From the NCBI RefSeq assembly GCF_003931565.1, contig NZ_RRYI01000005.1, forward strand, positions 310,001 through 374,000: a stretch of 64,000 bases of DNA, written 5' to 3'. The notes beneath the pieces were generated by a model. The model worked only from the letters and a program-made list of their open reading frames with translations. It was not told the origin of the DNA and did not search any database. This stretch comes from Caulobacter sp. 602-1 (GTDB taxonomy: Bacteria > Pseudomonadota > Alphaproteobacteria > Caulobacterales > Caulobacteraceae). Every line of letters starts with the position of its first letter. Within the stretch, counting starts at the first letter, position 1. Positions 16,128 through 26,095 of this stretch are shown here, piece after piece. Made by a program: the position numbers and the translations under genes.

Positions 16128-18356
16128 ATGACCGGCTACCCGCATCGAAAGCAGCGCGCTGGCGGCGCTCGCGGGAGGGCGATCGGGTGGCGATCGGGGA
16201 TTTGGATCGCGGTCGCTCTATCGGCCCCGAAGTGGCCAACGCCTGCCCAGGCTCAGGCGCTGACCGAGGTGATCGTCACCGCTCAGCGGCGCGATGAAGA
16301 CCTGCAGCGTGTGCCCCTGACCATCGATGTCGTCGGTCGCCAGGACCTGCGGACCGCCGGGGTGGCGTCGATCGCGGAGCTGCCGCGGGCGGTTCCGGGG
16401 CTTGTCATCACCCGCACGCCCGGCACGCCCAGTCTGTACATCCGCGGGGTGGGAACGACGAATGGCGCGACCGGCGAGGAGGGCAGCAACGCGGTCTATG
16501 TCGATGGCGTCTATCTCGCGTCGCTGAACGCAACGATCTTCCAGTTCAACGACGTCGAGCGGATCGAAGTCCTGAAAGGACCTCAAGGAACGCTTTTTGG
16601 GCGCAACGCCACGGGCGGCCTCCTCAATGTGATCACCCGAGACCCGACATCCGCCCCGCGCCTGGAGACCCGGTTCACCTACGGTGACTATGGCGCAGTA
16701 TCGGCGTCGGCTTACGGCACGTCGGCCCTCGCCGACGGACTGTCCGCCAATATCGCGACGACGCATGTCAGTCAGCGGCGCGGATGGGGACGCAACCTCC
16801 TGACCGGAGACGAGATCTATCGGGGATGGTCGGGCGGCGCTCGCGCCAAGCTGCTCTGGGACGCAACGCCGAAATGGCGGCTGCTGCTGTCGGTGGACCA
16901 TGCGCGGCAGAAGGACAGCTTCAGCGCGCCTCGAACCATTGTCCCGGGGGGCGTCAACAGCGCCGGCGGTGGCTATCTGGGCGCGCCGTACTGGGTCCGC
17001 AACAATGTTGCGACGCCCTGGAGTTTTCTGAGGAGTTCGGGCGCGAGCCTGCGCGTCGAGCATGACCTGGGTTGGGCGACACTGGTCAGCCTCACGGCGC
17101 GCCGCACGTCGGACGCGCTCAACGTCTATGATCAAGACGGCTCGGAGATCGACCTCGCCACCATCGAATATCGACAGGCGGATCGGCAAGCGAGCGAGGA
17201 AATCCATTTGAAGTCGCCGGACGACGCGCGGGTGCAGTGGATCGCCGGACTGTTCTTTCTCGATCTTGAGGCGCTTCAGCAGCCGCTGGCGATCACCGGC
17301 GCCGCCAGCGCCGCGGCGGGGGGCAAGCTCAGCCGGTACGGTGATTTGCGGACACGCTCGCGGGCGGCCTTCGCCCAGCTGACCGCCCCGATAGGGCCTC
17401 GCACGCGCGCCACGATTGGCCTGCGCTACACAAGCGACAAGCGCCGACTGGTGGGACGCGAGGTGCTCGCCGTGGGCCCGGACACCAACCTGGTCGACAG
17501 GACCGAAACCTATGACGACCCGACCTACCGTCTGGCGCTCGACCATCGTCTGTCTTCGGGTGTGACTGTCTATGCGAGCTACAACACCGGATTGAAGAGT
17601 GGCGCCTTCAACCTTTCCAATCTCGCCAATCCGCCCGTTCGGCCCGAAAAGCTCGCCGCCGACGAAGTTGGGTTGCGCTCCGAATTTCTGGACCGAAGAC
17701 TGCGGCTGAACCTGTCGGCCTGGCGCTACAGGTACAAGGACATTCAACTGGTCCAGTCGGTGCTTGGCCGGTCCCTTTTGCTCAACGCGGCGGCGGCGCG
17801 CCTCCATGGCCTGGACGCGGATGTCGAACTCAGGATCAGTCGGGACCTCAGCATTCGAAGCGACGTGAGCCTCATTCGCGGCCGGTACGTGGATTTTCCG
17901 GGGGCGCCTGCCACCTTGCGCAATCCGGTGGACCCGACCCGGTTGCCCCCAGGCTATTTCTGCTCGCCGCCCTTCGCGACGACGCAAGGCGGCAATAAGG
18001 CCTGTTCGCTTGTGAACGCGCGCGGCAACGGAACGATCAGGACGCCGGACGCGACTGTCTCGACGACGATCGATTACAGGCGGGCGGTTTCGTTCGGCGC
18101 CGTGGGCGGGCGCGTCAGCTACTACTACAATTCCGGCTTTTTTTACGAAGCCGATAATCGCTTGAGGGAGCCGGCCTATGACCTGGTAAGCGCCGAAGCT
18201 TACGTCGCGCTGGGGCAGGATCGCGTCAAACTCGGGCTCTGGGTGACGAACCTCCTGGACGAGCGACACAACATCAACATCTCGTCTGCCGTCAGCGATA
18301 ACTTCACGCCCGATCGTCCAAGGATGATCGGGATCAGGGCGGAGATGGCGTTCTAG
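16128..18356 (+). CDS. TonB-dependent receptor
   Basis: A 742-aa outer-membrane receptor for TonB-driven uptake. A long N-terminal signal region ending near AQAQA is followed by a TonB box (LTEVIVTAQRRDEDLQ), the plug (residues about 55-165, with LYIRGVG, VYVDGVYL, VERIEVLKGPQGTLFGRNA and GGLLNVITR) and a 22-strand-type barrel ending in the aromatic IRAEMAF. This is the iron-siderophore/other-substrate class common in Caulobacter. AGGGA precedes the ATG. The adjoining SDR, STAND regulator and MFS genes suggest an uptake and processing locus. Substrate unknown. Confidence 0.93.
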   Translation: MTGYPHRKQRAGGARGRAIGWRSGIWIAVALSAPKWPTPAQAQALTEVIVTAQRRDEDLQRVPLTIDVVGRQDLRTAGVASIAELPRAVPGLVITRTPGTPSLYIRGVGTTNGATGEEGSNAVYVDGVYLASLNATIFQFNDVERIEVLKGPQGTLFGRNATGGLLNVITRDPTSAPRLETRFTYGDYGAVSASAYGTSALADGLSANIATTHVSQRRGWGRNLLTGDEIYRGWSGGARAKLLWDATPKWRLLLSVDHARQKDSFSAPRTIVPGGVNSAGGGYLGAPYWVRNNVATPWSFLRSSGASLRVEHDLGWATLVSLTARRTSDALNVYDQDGSEIDLATIEYRQADRQASEEIHLKSPDDARVQWIAGLFFLDLEALQQPLAITGAASAAAGGKLSRYGDLRTRSRAAFAQLTAPIGPRTRATIGLRYTSDKRRLVGREVLAVGPDTNLVDRTETYDDPTYRLALDHRLSSGVTVYASYNTGLKSGAFNLSNLANPPVRPEKLAADEVGLRSEFLDRRLRLNLSAWRYRYKDIQLVQSVLGRSLLLNAAAARLHGLDADVELRISRDLSIRSDVSLIRGRYVDFPGAPATLRNPVDPTRLPPGYFCSPPFATTQGGNKACSLVNARGNGTIRTPDATVSTTIDYRRAVSFGAVGGRVSYYYNSGFFYEADNRLREPAYDLVSAEAYVALGQDRVKLGLWVTNLLDERHNINISSAVSDNFTPDRPRMIGIRAEMAF

Positions 18357-21280
18357 GCTCGAGCGGCCGGAGCGGCGCTTCTTGCGCTTTCGAGCAAGGC
18401 CCGGGCATCGCGCAAATCTTGCGTCTCGTGACCTTCCGTGAAGCGCTCATAGACCTCCCCGAGCATCGTCTCGGCGGCCGCCCGCTGGTTTTGCGCCATC
18501 AGAAATTTGGCCAGGCTGCGGGCGATGCGAAGCTCCCACGACAGGGCGCCGACCTGGCGGGCCAGATCCTTGCCGGCCGTGGCCACCGCCACGCAATCTT
18601 CGCGCGCGTCGGGCCCCAACGCCCAAAGCGCCTCCGCCTTCAGGCGCATCAGTTCGGGCTGGAGATTGCTGTAGCCGAGATGGTCGAGCGTGGGTTCCAG
18701 GCGCGCCAGACAGGCCAGCGCCTTGTCGAAATCGCCCGCCCGGGCGTGCGCATCGGCCAAGCTGGCCCCGATGCGCAGGACCAGTTGGGGATTGCCGGCG
18801 AGGTCGATCTGCCCGGTCAAAGAGTCGACCGCCTGGGACCTGTTCCCGCGTTCCAATTCGGTGATCGCCCGGGCGAACTGCATGTAGGGACGAGACTTGA
18901 AGTCGGCGCGCGACATCGCACCGCGCTCCACCTCATCGAGATGGGGCAGCAGTTTGCCGAGGTCTCCGCGGTACCAGAACACGTTTGTCGTCCAGATAAC
19001 CGCGTCGCAGAGAATATCGAAGCTGTTGGATTCAGCGGCCAGCGCCAGGCAACGCTCCGCCGCGGACAGCGCCTGGTCGGGCCGCCCGACATACCAGAGC
19101 GCCACGGAATGCATGCCTCGGCAATGGGCCGCGATGCCCTGGTCGAGCACGCCGAGCTCTTCAGGCCCCACGCTCGCAAACAGCGCAAGCGCCATTTCGG
19201 CATGCTGGATGGACTGGTGCAGGCGGCCAAAGGCGAAATGATAGAGGGCGCGGTCAGACGCATCGATCGCTTGCGAGGCGATGTCGTGGTCCAAGCCTGC
19301 GCCCGCCCGCTCGGCCATGTCGGCCTTGAGCAGGGGATTATGGAAGTCCGTGAGGCGCGACATGAAATAGAGCGCCCGTGTTTTCTCGCGCACCATGCCG
19401 AGCTTCTCGGACAGCTCGACGGTCCGCGCCAGACTCGAGGTCAAAGCGCCTGTCAGCGCGGGACGCATCGACTGGCCGAACGCCAGCGCCTGGGACGTCG
19501 CAGCCTGCAAGGCGAGCTCCTGGAGGCCGCCGCGCTGGTCGGAGGCGAGCTTTTCAAGAGCGATCCTCGACCAGTGCAACACCTCTTCGGACAGCGACAG
19601 CGCCAGAAAGAACGGCGGCGACAGGGCGGCGAGGTCCTGCGCCAACTCGAGATCTCCGGACGGCGAAAAGCTCCAGTCGAGCGCCGAGCGGACATTGGCC
19701 AGATTGTCGTTCAGCCCGTCCAGCGCCGCCTTGGCGTGAACGTTGGTCGGGGCGCGGCGCAGGTAGTCTCGGATATAGCGTGCGTGAGCCAGTCCGTTCG
19801 CGCGGGCCTGGCCAAGCTCTGAGGCGCGCTCGCTGGCGAAGGTCCGCGTGATGTCGAGCAGTCGATATCGCGGCTCTCCGTCCTGAAAATCGAGATTCAG
19901 GAGAGATTTCGAGACCAGGGCGTGGACGGCTTCGAGCGCCAAGGCCTCGGAGAAGGGCGGGTCGGCCTGGCCAAGAAGTCCCGTGGCGTCTCGCAAGCCG
20001 AACCGTCCGACAAAGGCGGAGAGCCGGCAGAGCGAGAGGCGCTCGTTGTCGCCGAGCAAGTCATAGCTCCAGCCCAACGTTGCGCGAAGGCTGCTCTGTC
20101 TGGCGGGAGCGGAGGGACCGGCGGTCCAGGTCATGCTCAGCCGGTGATCCAGCTGTCGGGCGACCTCCGGCAGGCCAAAGGACGACACGCGGCTGGCGGC
20201 GAGTTCGATCGCCAGAGGGACGCCGTCCAACCGCTGGCAGATCTGCGCCGCGGTGAGAACATCCTGCTCGACGATGCGTCTGCCGGGACTGAGCGAGACC
20301 ATGCGGTCGAGAAGCAGGCGAACGGCGGGGAAGTCGCGGGCCCGGTCGGGGTCTACGGCCGCCTCCTGATCGGGAGTCTCCAGCGGGGGTAGGGCGATAA
20401 CCCACTCGCCCGGAATACGCAGGGCTTCGCGGCTGGTGGCCAGGATGGTCACCCCTGGGGCCTGCCCCGCGATGCGGCTGGCCCAATGCGCCGCCGCCGC
20501 GATGATGTGTTCGCAATTGTCGAAGACGAGCACGCACGATTGCGTCGCCAGGAACGTCAGCAGCCGGTCCCCTTCGAGATGGTTCAAACGCAAGCCCACG
20601 GCCGCGCCGATCACGGTCGGCAGGAAGCCGGCTTCGGTCGCCAAGGTGAGGTCGACAAAGTGGGCGGCGCGTTGGTCGCCCTCGATCAGGTGATGCGCCA
20701 CTGCCGCGGCCACGCTGGTCTTGCCGATCCCGCCCGGGCCGACGAGGGTGACGACCCGTCGATGATCCAGCTGTTCGATCACCGCCTTGATCACGGCGTC
20801 GCGACCGGTCAGGGCGGTATGGTTGCGCCCACGGGGCGGCGGCATCTCGGGTGCGGCGGTGTCGAGCTCCGCCTCGGCGCTTTCGGGTCGCGCACGTTCG
20901 GTGAAGACGTAGCCCCTTCCCGGAACGCTGACGATGAAGCGTTTGCTGTCGCCCAGGGCCTTGCGCAGGGCGCTGAGCTGGACACGCAGGACGCCGTCCG
21001 AAATGGCCGTGGCCGGCCAGACCCGGGCCAGCAGCTCGCGATGCGAGATCACCGTGCCGGCGTGCTCGACGAGCGCGACCAGAAGATCGAAGGCTCGCCC
21101 GCCCAGGACGATCTCGCCCATGGGGCCCTCGAACGTCCGCGCCGCCGGGTTTAGCCGAAAGTCGCCGAAGACCAGTGGGCCCGCGACGGGGGATGAGGGC
21201 GCATCTAGGGTGGACGGCCTGGGCGGCTGGTCGCCTCCGCCAAGTCCATCAAGATCATTGATGTCGCGCCCGCTGGGCAT
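18353..21280 (-). CDS. Winged-helix / STAND ATPase / TPR transcriptional regulator
   Basis: A 975-aa regulator. Residues about 35-130 are an OmpR-type winged helix (GDFRLNPAARTF, GGRAFDLLVAL, LRVQLSALRKALG, SVPGRGYVF). Residues about 155-480 form an NTPase of the STAND/AfsR type, with Walker A GPGGIGKT (181-188), Walker B VLVFDNCEH and ILATSREALRIPGE. The remaining 480 residues are helical repeats of TPR type. Such proteins turn on target genes after ligand and ATP binding. The ATG at 21280 is preferred; an in-frame TTG at 21349 would add 23 residues. Its stop overlaps that of the TonB receptor by 4 bases. A perfect inverted repeat lies 36 bases upstream and may be an autoregulatory site. Confidence 0.9.
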   Translation of the reverse strand: MPSGRDINDLDGLGGGDQPPRPSTLDAPSSPVAGPLVFGDFRLNPAARTFEGPMGEIVLGGRAFDLLVALVEHAGTVISHRELLARVWPATAISDGVLRVQLSALRKALGDSKRFIVSVPGRGYVFTERARPESAEAELDTAAPEMPPPRGRNHTALTGRDAVIKAVIEQLDHRRVVTLVGPGGIGKTSVAAAVAHHLIEGDQRAAHFVDLTLATEAGFLPTVIGAAVGLRLNHLEGDRLLTFLATQSCVLVFDNCEHIIAAAAHWASRIAGQAPGVTILATSREALRIPGEWVIALPPLETPDQEAAVDPDRARDFPAVRLLLDRMVSLSPGRRIVEQDVLTAAQICQRLDGVPLAIELAASRVSSFGLPEVARQLDHRLSMTWTAGPSAPARQSSLRATLGWSYDLLGDNERLSLCRLSAFVGRFGLRDATGLLGQADPPFSEALALEAVHALVSKSLLNLDFQDGEPRYRLLDITRTFASERASELGQARANGLAHARYIRDYLRRAPTNVHAKAALDGLNDNLANVRSALDWSFSPSGDLELAQDLAALSPPFFLALSLSEEVLHWSRIALEKLASDQRGGLQELALQAATSQALAFGQSMRPALTGALTSSLARTVELSEKLGMVREKTRALYFMSRLTDFHNPLLKADMAERAGAGLDHDIASQAIDASDRALYHFAFGRLHQSIQHAEMALALFASVGPEELGVLDQGIAAHCRGMHSVALWYVGRPDQALSAAERCLALAAESNSFDILCDAVIWTTNVFWYRGDLGKLLPHLDEVERGAMSRADFKSRPYMQFARAITELERGNRSQAVDSLTGQIDLAGNPQLVLRIGASLADAHARAGDFDKALACLARLEPTLDHLGYSNLQPELMRLKAEALWALGPDAREDCVAVATAGKDLARQVGALSWELRIARSLAKFLMAQNQRAAAETMLGEVYERFTEGHETQDLRDARALLESARSAAPAARA

Positions 21281-21688
21281 AAGGCAATTTTCCGAACGGC
21301 CTAGACTTTTTCTGAGCGCAATCCGCGATTGCGCCCTAACGACAGTCAACGCAAAGCTTTACGGCCCGGTTTTTGACGGCAATGCTCAATTTTCCGAGCG
21401 AAACTCGCGTCAAAATCCAACCCGTCCGCTAACTCGTCCAAGGATAACTTAGGTCGCTCGCGTCGTCCTCCCCCAGCGTGCGGAGTTCACGTCCATTCCC
21501 GTTATTTCACCTTGTTTCCCACGGACGTCTGTTGACCGGGCGGGAGGTGTTGCCGAACGTTCACTCGACGCAAGCGGGCTATCGTTCGCATTGACAGCAT
21601 GCGCTCAGGGCTCGCGCTGGGTCGTCCTGGACGACGACACGCCAGCCGGCCCTGACGCAAGCGACGGAGCCTTGGGAGGATGGGGGCG
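21281..21688. other. 408-bp divergent intergenic region
   Basis: No gene is visible between the STAND regulator and the MFS gene. The region holds a perfect inverted repeat at 21316-21334 and a direct repeat of about 14 bases (CAATTTTCCGARCG) at 21285 and 21387. It probably contains both promoters. Confidence 0.5.
21316..21334. promoter_or_regulatory. Inverted repeat, possible operator
   Basis: GCGCAATC-CGC-GATTGCGC is a perfect 8-bp inverted repeat with a 3-base spacer, 36 bases upstream of the STAND regulator start. It has no T-run and is not placed as a terminator. Confidence 0.4.
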
Positions 21689-23035
21689 GTGCGGGGAAGC
21701 GATGCTCATGCAGCGATCGAACCATCGGGCCGTGCGCTCGGGCCTTCTGCGCGCGCCCTGGCGACCCTGACCATTCTGCTGCTTTTGGTCGTCCTGTCCT
21801 ATGTCGACCGCATGGTGATCGTCCTGATGGTCGATCCCATCAAGGCCGACCTGGGCCTTACGGACGTGCAGATCAGCGTGGTCCAGGGGCTTTCGTTCGC
21901 CCTGGGCTTTAGTCTGGCCGGGTTTCCGCTCGCCTGGATCGCCGATCGGACGTCGCGCAACGGCGTGATCTTCGCGGGCGTGATCCTCTGGTCCGCGTCG
22001 ACGATCTCCGCGGCCTTCGTCCAAAACTACGAGCAGCTGCTCGTCGCTCGTGTCCTGGTCGGGGTCGGAGAAGCCGCCTTGGCGCCCGCGGCCTTCAGCA
22101 TCGTGGCCGATCTTTTTCGGCGGGGAGGCATGGGCCTGGCCACCGGCGTCCTCGGCGCGGGCGCGCCCATCGGGGCCGCCATGGCGGTCTATGCCGGAGG
22201 TCAACTGCTGGCCCAGGCGCACGGACTGCCTGACTTCACCTTCTTTGGCGCAGAGTCGCAGGTGGCTTGGCGAAAGGTGTTCGTCATGGTCGGCGCGCCA
22301 GGCCTGATCCTGGCGCTGCTCGTGTTTCTGATCCCGTCGCATCGACGCGAAGAGGGGCCCGGTGAAGGACGCGGTGGTCTCAGGGCCTATGGTCGCTGGC
22401 TCGGCGGAAGCTGGATCTTCGTCCTGGGTTTATCCTTTGCCGGCATTCAGCTCGGCATCGCCGCCTACGCCGTCGCCAGTTGGACGCCGACGTTCTTGTC
22501 TCGCCAATTCGAGGTGGACGCGGGCGACATCGGATCGAGACTGGGTCTTCTCCAGTTGGCGGCCGGCGTCTGCGGCTATCTCGCAAGCGGTGCGATCATC
22601 GACACCCTGATCGCCCGAGGGGTAATCAACGCCGGCTACCGATACCTAACGGTCGTCGCCGCCGTGCTCCTGGCGTTGGGACCGGTCATTTTTCTGGTCG
22701 CGGGCAAGGACGCGGCCTTCGCCCTGATCGGGCTGTTCTATCTGGTCATACCCTATAATGCCGCGATCATGGCGACGCTCAGCCAGGCGGTCCCGGACCG
22801 GTTCCGCAGCCGCACGATCGCCCTGGTGACCTCGGCGATGACCTTGGCGTCCATGGCCGTTGGTCCCAGCAGCGTCGCCATGCTCACCGATCTTGTCTTC
22901 GCCGATCCCAAGAAGGTCGGCTGGTCGCTCTCCATCGTTTTGGGCGTCTGCCTTCCGCTTGCCCTCTTGTCCCTGGGTTTGAGCTGGCGGGCCGGCGCAC
23001 GGGCGATCCATGAACAACGCGGATCCGGCGCGTAA
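21689..23035 (+). CDS. MFS transporter
   Basis: A 448-aa major facilitator with 12 predicted membrane segments, the first beginning near LATLTILLLLVVLSYVDRMV. The SYVDR and RxSRNG loop between segments 2 and 3 (WIADRTSRNG) mark the spinster-like/hexuronate branch of MFS, often found beside TonB receptors in Caulobacterales. A GTG start at 21689 has GGGAGG at 9 bases; an ATG at 21680 abuts that ribosome site and is less likely. It probably moves a small organic compound across the inner membrane. Substrate unknown. Confidence 0.88.
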   Translation: MRGSDAHAAIEPSGRALGPSARALATLTILLLLVVLSYVDRMVIVLMVDPIKADLGLTDVQISVVQGLSFALGFSLAGFPLAWIADRTSRNGVIFAGVILWSASTISAAFVQNYEQLLVARVLVGVGEAALAPAAFSIVADLFRRGGMGLATGVLGAGAPIGAAMAVYAGGQLLAQAHGLPDFTFFGAESQVAWRKVFVMVGAPGLILALLVFLIPSHRREEGPGEGRGGLRAYGRWLGGSWIFVLGLSFAGIQLGIAAYAVASWTPTFLSRQFEVDAGDIGSRLGLLQLAAGVCGYLASGAIIDTLIARGVINAGYRYLTVVAAVLLALGPVIFLVAGKDAAFALIGLFYLVIPYNAAIMATLSQAVPDRFRSRTIALVTSAMTLASMAVGPSSVAMLTDLVFADPKKVGWSLSIVLGVCLPLALLSLGLSWRAGARAIHEQRGSGA

Positions 23036-23156
23036 CCGCAATCTGAGGCAGCGTCACCCGCGTAGGGCTCGGCCATTCGAAGACCCTTCCGTCCAATTCA
23101 AGGCGTGAGGCGCCGCCCAGTATCGCGCTCGTAATTTGCAATCACGAGCAACGCCT

Positions 23157-24149
23157 ATGTCCGCCACCATGAAGGTTCTCGTTCTGGAAGAAGCCCAGGG
23201 CGCGTTCCGCCTCCTCGAAACCCAGCGACCGACCCCGGGGCCCGGCGAGGTGCTCGTGCATGTCGTCGCCAGCGGCGTGAACCCGCTCGACCTCAAGATC
23301 CGGGCCGGCGAGGCGGCCCACGCCCGTCACGCCGCCCCCGCGGTGCTGGGGCTGGATCTTTCCGGCGTTGTCGAGGCGGTCGGCGACGACGTCCTGGATT
23401 TCGAGCCGGGCGATCGTGTGTTCGGCATGACCGGTGGCGTTGGCGGGGTGCAAGGCTCTCTGGCGACCCACGCCGTTGTCGACCAGCGCCTCCTGGCCCT
23501 GGCTCCCGATGGTCTGGACCTTCGCGAAGCCGCCGCCCTGCCTCTGATCAGCATCACCGCCTGGGAGGGTCTGGTTGATCGCGCCGGGGTGCGGTCGGGC
23601 CAACGAGTGCTCGTCCTGGGCGGCGCCGGCGGGGTCGGCCACGTGGCCATCCAGATCGCGCGCAGCTTCGGCGCCCGGGTCTGGGCCGTGGATGCGCCGG
23701 AAAAGGCTCCAGTCATCGAGAGCCTGGGCGCCACCGCGATCAGCCGCGACCAGACGGTCGACGACTACTTGGCGGCGCATACGGATGGAGAGGGCTTCGA
23801 TCTCGTCTACGACACGGTCGGCGGTCCGGTGCTGGACCAGGCCTTCAAGTCGGTTCGCAGGTTCGGCCACGTCGTCAGCTGCTTGGGATGGGGCACGCAT
23901 GCGCTGGCGCCGCTGTCCTTCAAGGCGGCGACCTATTCGGGGGTGTTCACCCTGTTGCCGCTGCTGACCGGCGTTGGCCGGGAGCGTCACGGGGAGATCC
24001 TCCGCGAGGTCGCCCGCCTGGCCGACCTGAAGTTGCTCAAGCCGATCGTTGATCCGACCCGGTTCAGTCTCGCCGAAGCCGACGCGGCCCACCAATGGCT
24101 CGCCGAGCGACGCGCCAGCGGCAAGGTGGTCGTCGAGATCCAGGCCTGA
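23157..24149 (+). CDS. NADP-dependent quinone-oxidoreductase-like MDR protein
   Basis: A 330-aa medium-chain dehydrogenase/reductase. It has the GroES-like N-terminus (PGPGEVLVHVVASGVNPLDL), GLDLSGVVEAVG, and a Rossmann motif VLGGAGGVGHVAIQIA, but lacks the structural-zinc Cys cluster and the catalytic zinc ligands, as in zinc-free quinone oxidoreductases. These enzymes reduce quinones or enones with NAD(P)H. ATG 23157 is chosen; an in-frame TTG at 23136 and ATG at 23169 are alternatives. It is followed 37 bases later by the tautomerase gene, probably in one transcript. Confidence 0.9.
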   Translation: MSATMKVLVLEEAQGAFRLLETQRPTPGPGEVLVHVVASGVNPLDLKIRAGEAAHARHAAPAVLGLDLSGVVEAVGDDVLDFEPGDRVFGMTGGVGGVQGSLATHAVVDQRLLALAPDGLDLREAAALPLISITAWEGLVDRAGVRSGQRVLVLGGAGGVGHVAIQIARSFGARVWAVDAPEKAPVIESLGATAISRDQTVDDYLAAHTDGEGFDLVYDTVGGPVLDQAFKSVRRFGHVVSCLGWGTHALAPLSFKAATYSGVFTLLPLLTGVGRERHGEILREVARLADLKLLKPIVDPTRFSLAEADAAHQWLAERRASGKVVVEIQA

Positions 24150-24186
24150 TCACGCCTTCCCCAGAAGCAAAACCTAGGAGACCACA

Positions 24187-24492
24187 ATGCCCTTCGTGAA
24201 CGTCAAGTTGGTCGAGGGCGTTTTCACGCCCGAGCAAAAGCACGAGATGGCCGCGGCCCTTACCGACGTCATGGTCCGGTTCGAGGGATCCGAGGCCTTT
24301 CGCGAGGTCGTGTGGGTGCTGATCGAGGAGCTCCATCCCGACGGCTGGCACATCGGCGGGCGGCCGTTCCAAGGTCCAAGGTCACTGCAGGAAACTCTCA
24401 ACAAGTCCGCCGCCATGGCGGCCACGATCAAGGGACATCCGACGACACGGGCCGAATGGGCGGACGCCGCGCCGCTCGCCCCTCAGGGCTGA
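24187..24492 (+). CDS. Tautomerase family protein
   Basis: A 101-aa 4-oxalocrotonate-tautomerase-like enzyme. The catalytic Pro follows the initiator Met (MPFVNVKLVEGVF), and EQKHEMAAALTDVMV matches the first helix. Such proteins convert enol to keto forms or act on similar small substrates. It is about 30 residues longer than classical 4-OT and carries a WxLIEE-type middle. AGGAG precedes the start. Its last 10 bases overlap the end of the convergent LysR gene. Confidence 0.88.
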   Translation: MPFVNVKLVEGVFTPEQKHEMAAALTDVMVRFEGSEAFREVVWVLIEELHPDGWHIGGRPFQGPRSLQETLNKSAAMAATIKGHPTTRAEWADAAPLAPQG

Positions 24493-25379
24493 ACGGGCGG
24501 CTGGGCGGCCACGACCGGGCCGCCCAGCCGCTGCGCAATGAAGTCGATCAGGGCGAGCGTCTTGCGCGGCGGCCGCTGACCGGGCGGCCGAAGCGCGAAG
24601 ATGCCGACCGGGGGCATCGGGTGAGCGGGCAACAACGCTCGAAGCGCGCCCGACGCGATGTGTTCGTCTACCAGGAAGGCGGGCAGCAAGGCGATGCCGA
24701 TGCCCTCCAAGGCCGCGGCCGCCAAGGCCGACCCACTATCGGCCTTGAACCGTCCCTGGGGCTTGATCGTGACCTCCTTGGACCCGTCGCGCAGGCGCCA
24801 CGCCTCGTGACCCTGCAACAAAGCCTCGTGACCGAGCAGATCCTGCGGCCTCGCCGGCGCGGGATGCCGCCGCAAATAGTCGGGACTGGCCACGAGTCGC
24901 GCTTCGATCTGCCCGATGCGTCGTGCGATGAGGCTGGAGTCGGCCAGGACGCCGATCCGCACCGCCGCATCGAAGCCCTCGCCGGCCAGGTCGACGAAGC
25001 GGTCGGTATAAGCGGTGTAGAGCTCCAGGCGCGGGTGCTGCGCCGCGAACCGCGCCAGCACCGGCGCGAGCACGGCGCCGAAGGACAGGGGCGCCGCCAG
25101 TCGGAGCCGGCCCCGCAGGTCCGAGCCGGCGCTGAGCGCGTCGCAGGCCGCCTCCAGTTCTCCCAAGGCTCTTGCGGCGTGGTCACGCAACAGGTCGCCG
25201 GCTTCCGTCGCCATCGCGCCGCGCGCGGTGCGCGTCAGCAGCTTGGCGCCGACCAGCTCTTCCAGGCGAGCGAGCCGGCGACTGACGATCGACTTGGCCA
25301 GGCCCAGGCGCCGCGCGGCGGGTGTCACGCCACCGGCCTCGATCACGGCGAGGAAGACGCGCAAGTCGTCGGTGTCCAT
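24483..25379 (-). CDS. LysR-family transcriptional regulator
   Basis: A 298-aa regulator: winged HTH at the N-terminus (FLAVIEAGGVTPAARRLGLA, SIVSRRLARLEELVG) and a periplasmic-binding-like effector domain (LRGRLRLAAP, LVASPDYLRR, ALEGIGIALLPAFLV). It is of the CrgA/AaeR-like subgroup. It lies back to back with the azoreductase gene (95 bases apart), so it most likely controls that gene, and it may sense a quinone or electrophile. Confidence 0.92.
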   Translation of the reverse strand: MDTDDLRVFLAVIEAGGVTPAARRLGLAKSIVSRRLARLEELVGAKLLTRTARGAMATEAGDLLRDHAARALGELEAACDALSAGSDLRGRLRLAAPLSFGAVLAPVLARFAAQHPRLELYTAYTDRFVDLAGEGFDAAVRIGVLADSSLIARRIGQIEARLVASPDYLRRHPAPARPQDLLGHEALLQGHEAWRLRDGSKEVTIKPQGRFKADSGSALAAAALEGIGIALLPAFLVDEHIASGALRALLPAHPMPPVGIFALRPPGQRPPRKTLALIDFIAQRLGGPVVAAQPPVQP

Positions 25380-25474
25380 TCAGCGTTCCATTTTCAGCAA
25401 CGGGCCGTCGCGAAAACGCGGGCTGCCCGACCGCCATCCGAAACGACATCTAGGGGGCGCAAAAGGAGAAAGCC

Positions 25475-26095
25475 ATGCCGAACGTTCTGGCCATCAACAG
25501 CAGCATCACTCCGGACTCGGTCTCGCGGGCGCTCGTGGAGGACGTGATCGCCGCGCTCGAGCAGGTCGATGGACCGCTGTCGGTCACCCGGCGCGACCTG
25601 GGCGCCGAGCCGATCCCCCACTTGACGGCCGCGACCCTGGCCGGCGTGCGCGGCGTACCCCAGTCCGTGGCCGAGCTGGCGACCCGGGCGCTCTCCGACG
25701 CGCTGATCGCCGAGCTGCGCGCGGCCGACGCCATCATCCTGGGCTCGCCCATGTACAACTTCGGCATCGCCACGCCCTTGCGCGCCTGGTTTGACCACGT
25801 CATCCGCGCCGGAGAGACCTTCAGCTATGACAGTGGCGCGCCGACGGGCCTGATCACCGGCAAGCGCGTCATCGTCGTCGAGAGCCGGGGCGGACAGTAT
25901 ACCGCCACGCCGAACGCTTCGGCCGACTTTCAGGAACCCTATCTGCGCCATCTGCTGTCTTTCATCGGCATGACGGACGTGACCTTTGTTCGGGCGGAGG
26001 GGGTGGCGTTTGGCCCCGCGGCGCGGACTGAAGCCCTCGAAGGCGCCCGGTCGGACATCGCGGCGCTTGTCCGCCAGTTCAACGCCGCGGCCTGA
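25475..26095 (+). CDS. azoR: FMN-dependent NADH-azoreductase
   Basis: A 206-aa flavodoxin-fold quinone/azo reductase. NVLAINSSITPDSVSRAL binds the FMN phosphate; LGSPMYNFGIATPLRAWFDHV and ESRGGQY are typical AzoR motifs. It transfers two electrons from NADH to quinones, azo and similar compounds in the cytoplasm. AGGAG lies 7 bases upstream. Divergent from a LysR gene, its likely regulator. A second, more distant azoreductase is at 37846-38424. Confidence 0.92.
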   Translation: MPNVLAINSSITPDSVSRALVEDVIAALEQVDGPLSVTRRDLGAEPIPHLTAATLAGVRGVPQSVAELATRALSDALIAELRAADAIILGSPMYNFGIATPLRAWFDHVIRAGETFSYDSGAPTGLITGKRVIVVESRGGQYTATPNASADFQEPYLRHLLSFIGMTDVTFVRAEGVAFGPAARTEALEGARSDIAALVRQFNAAA

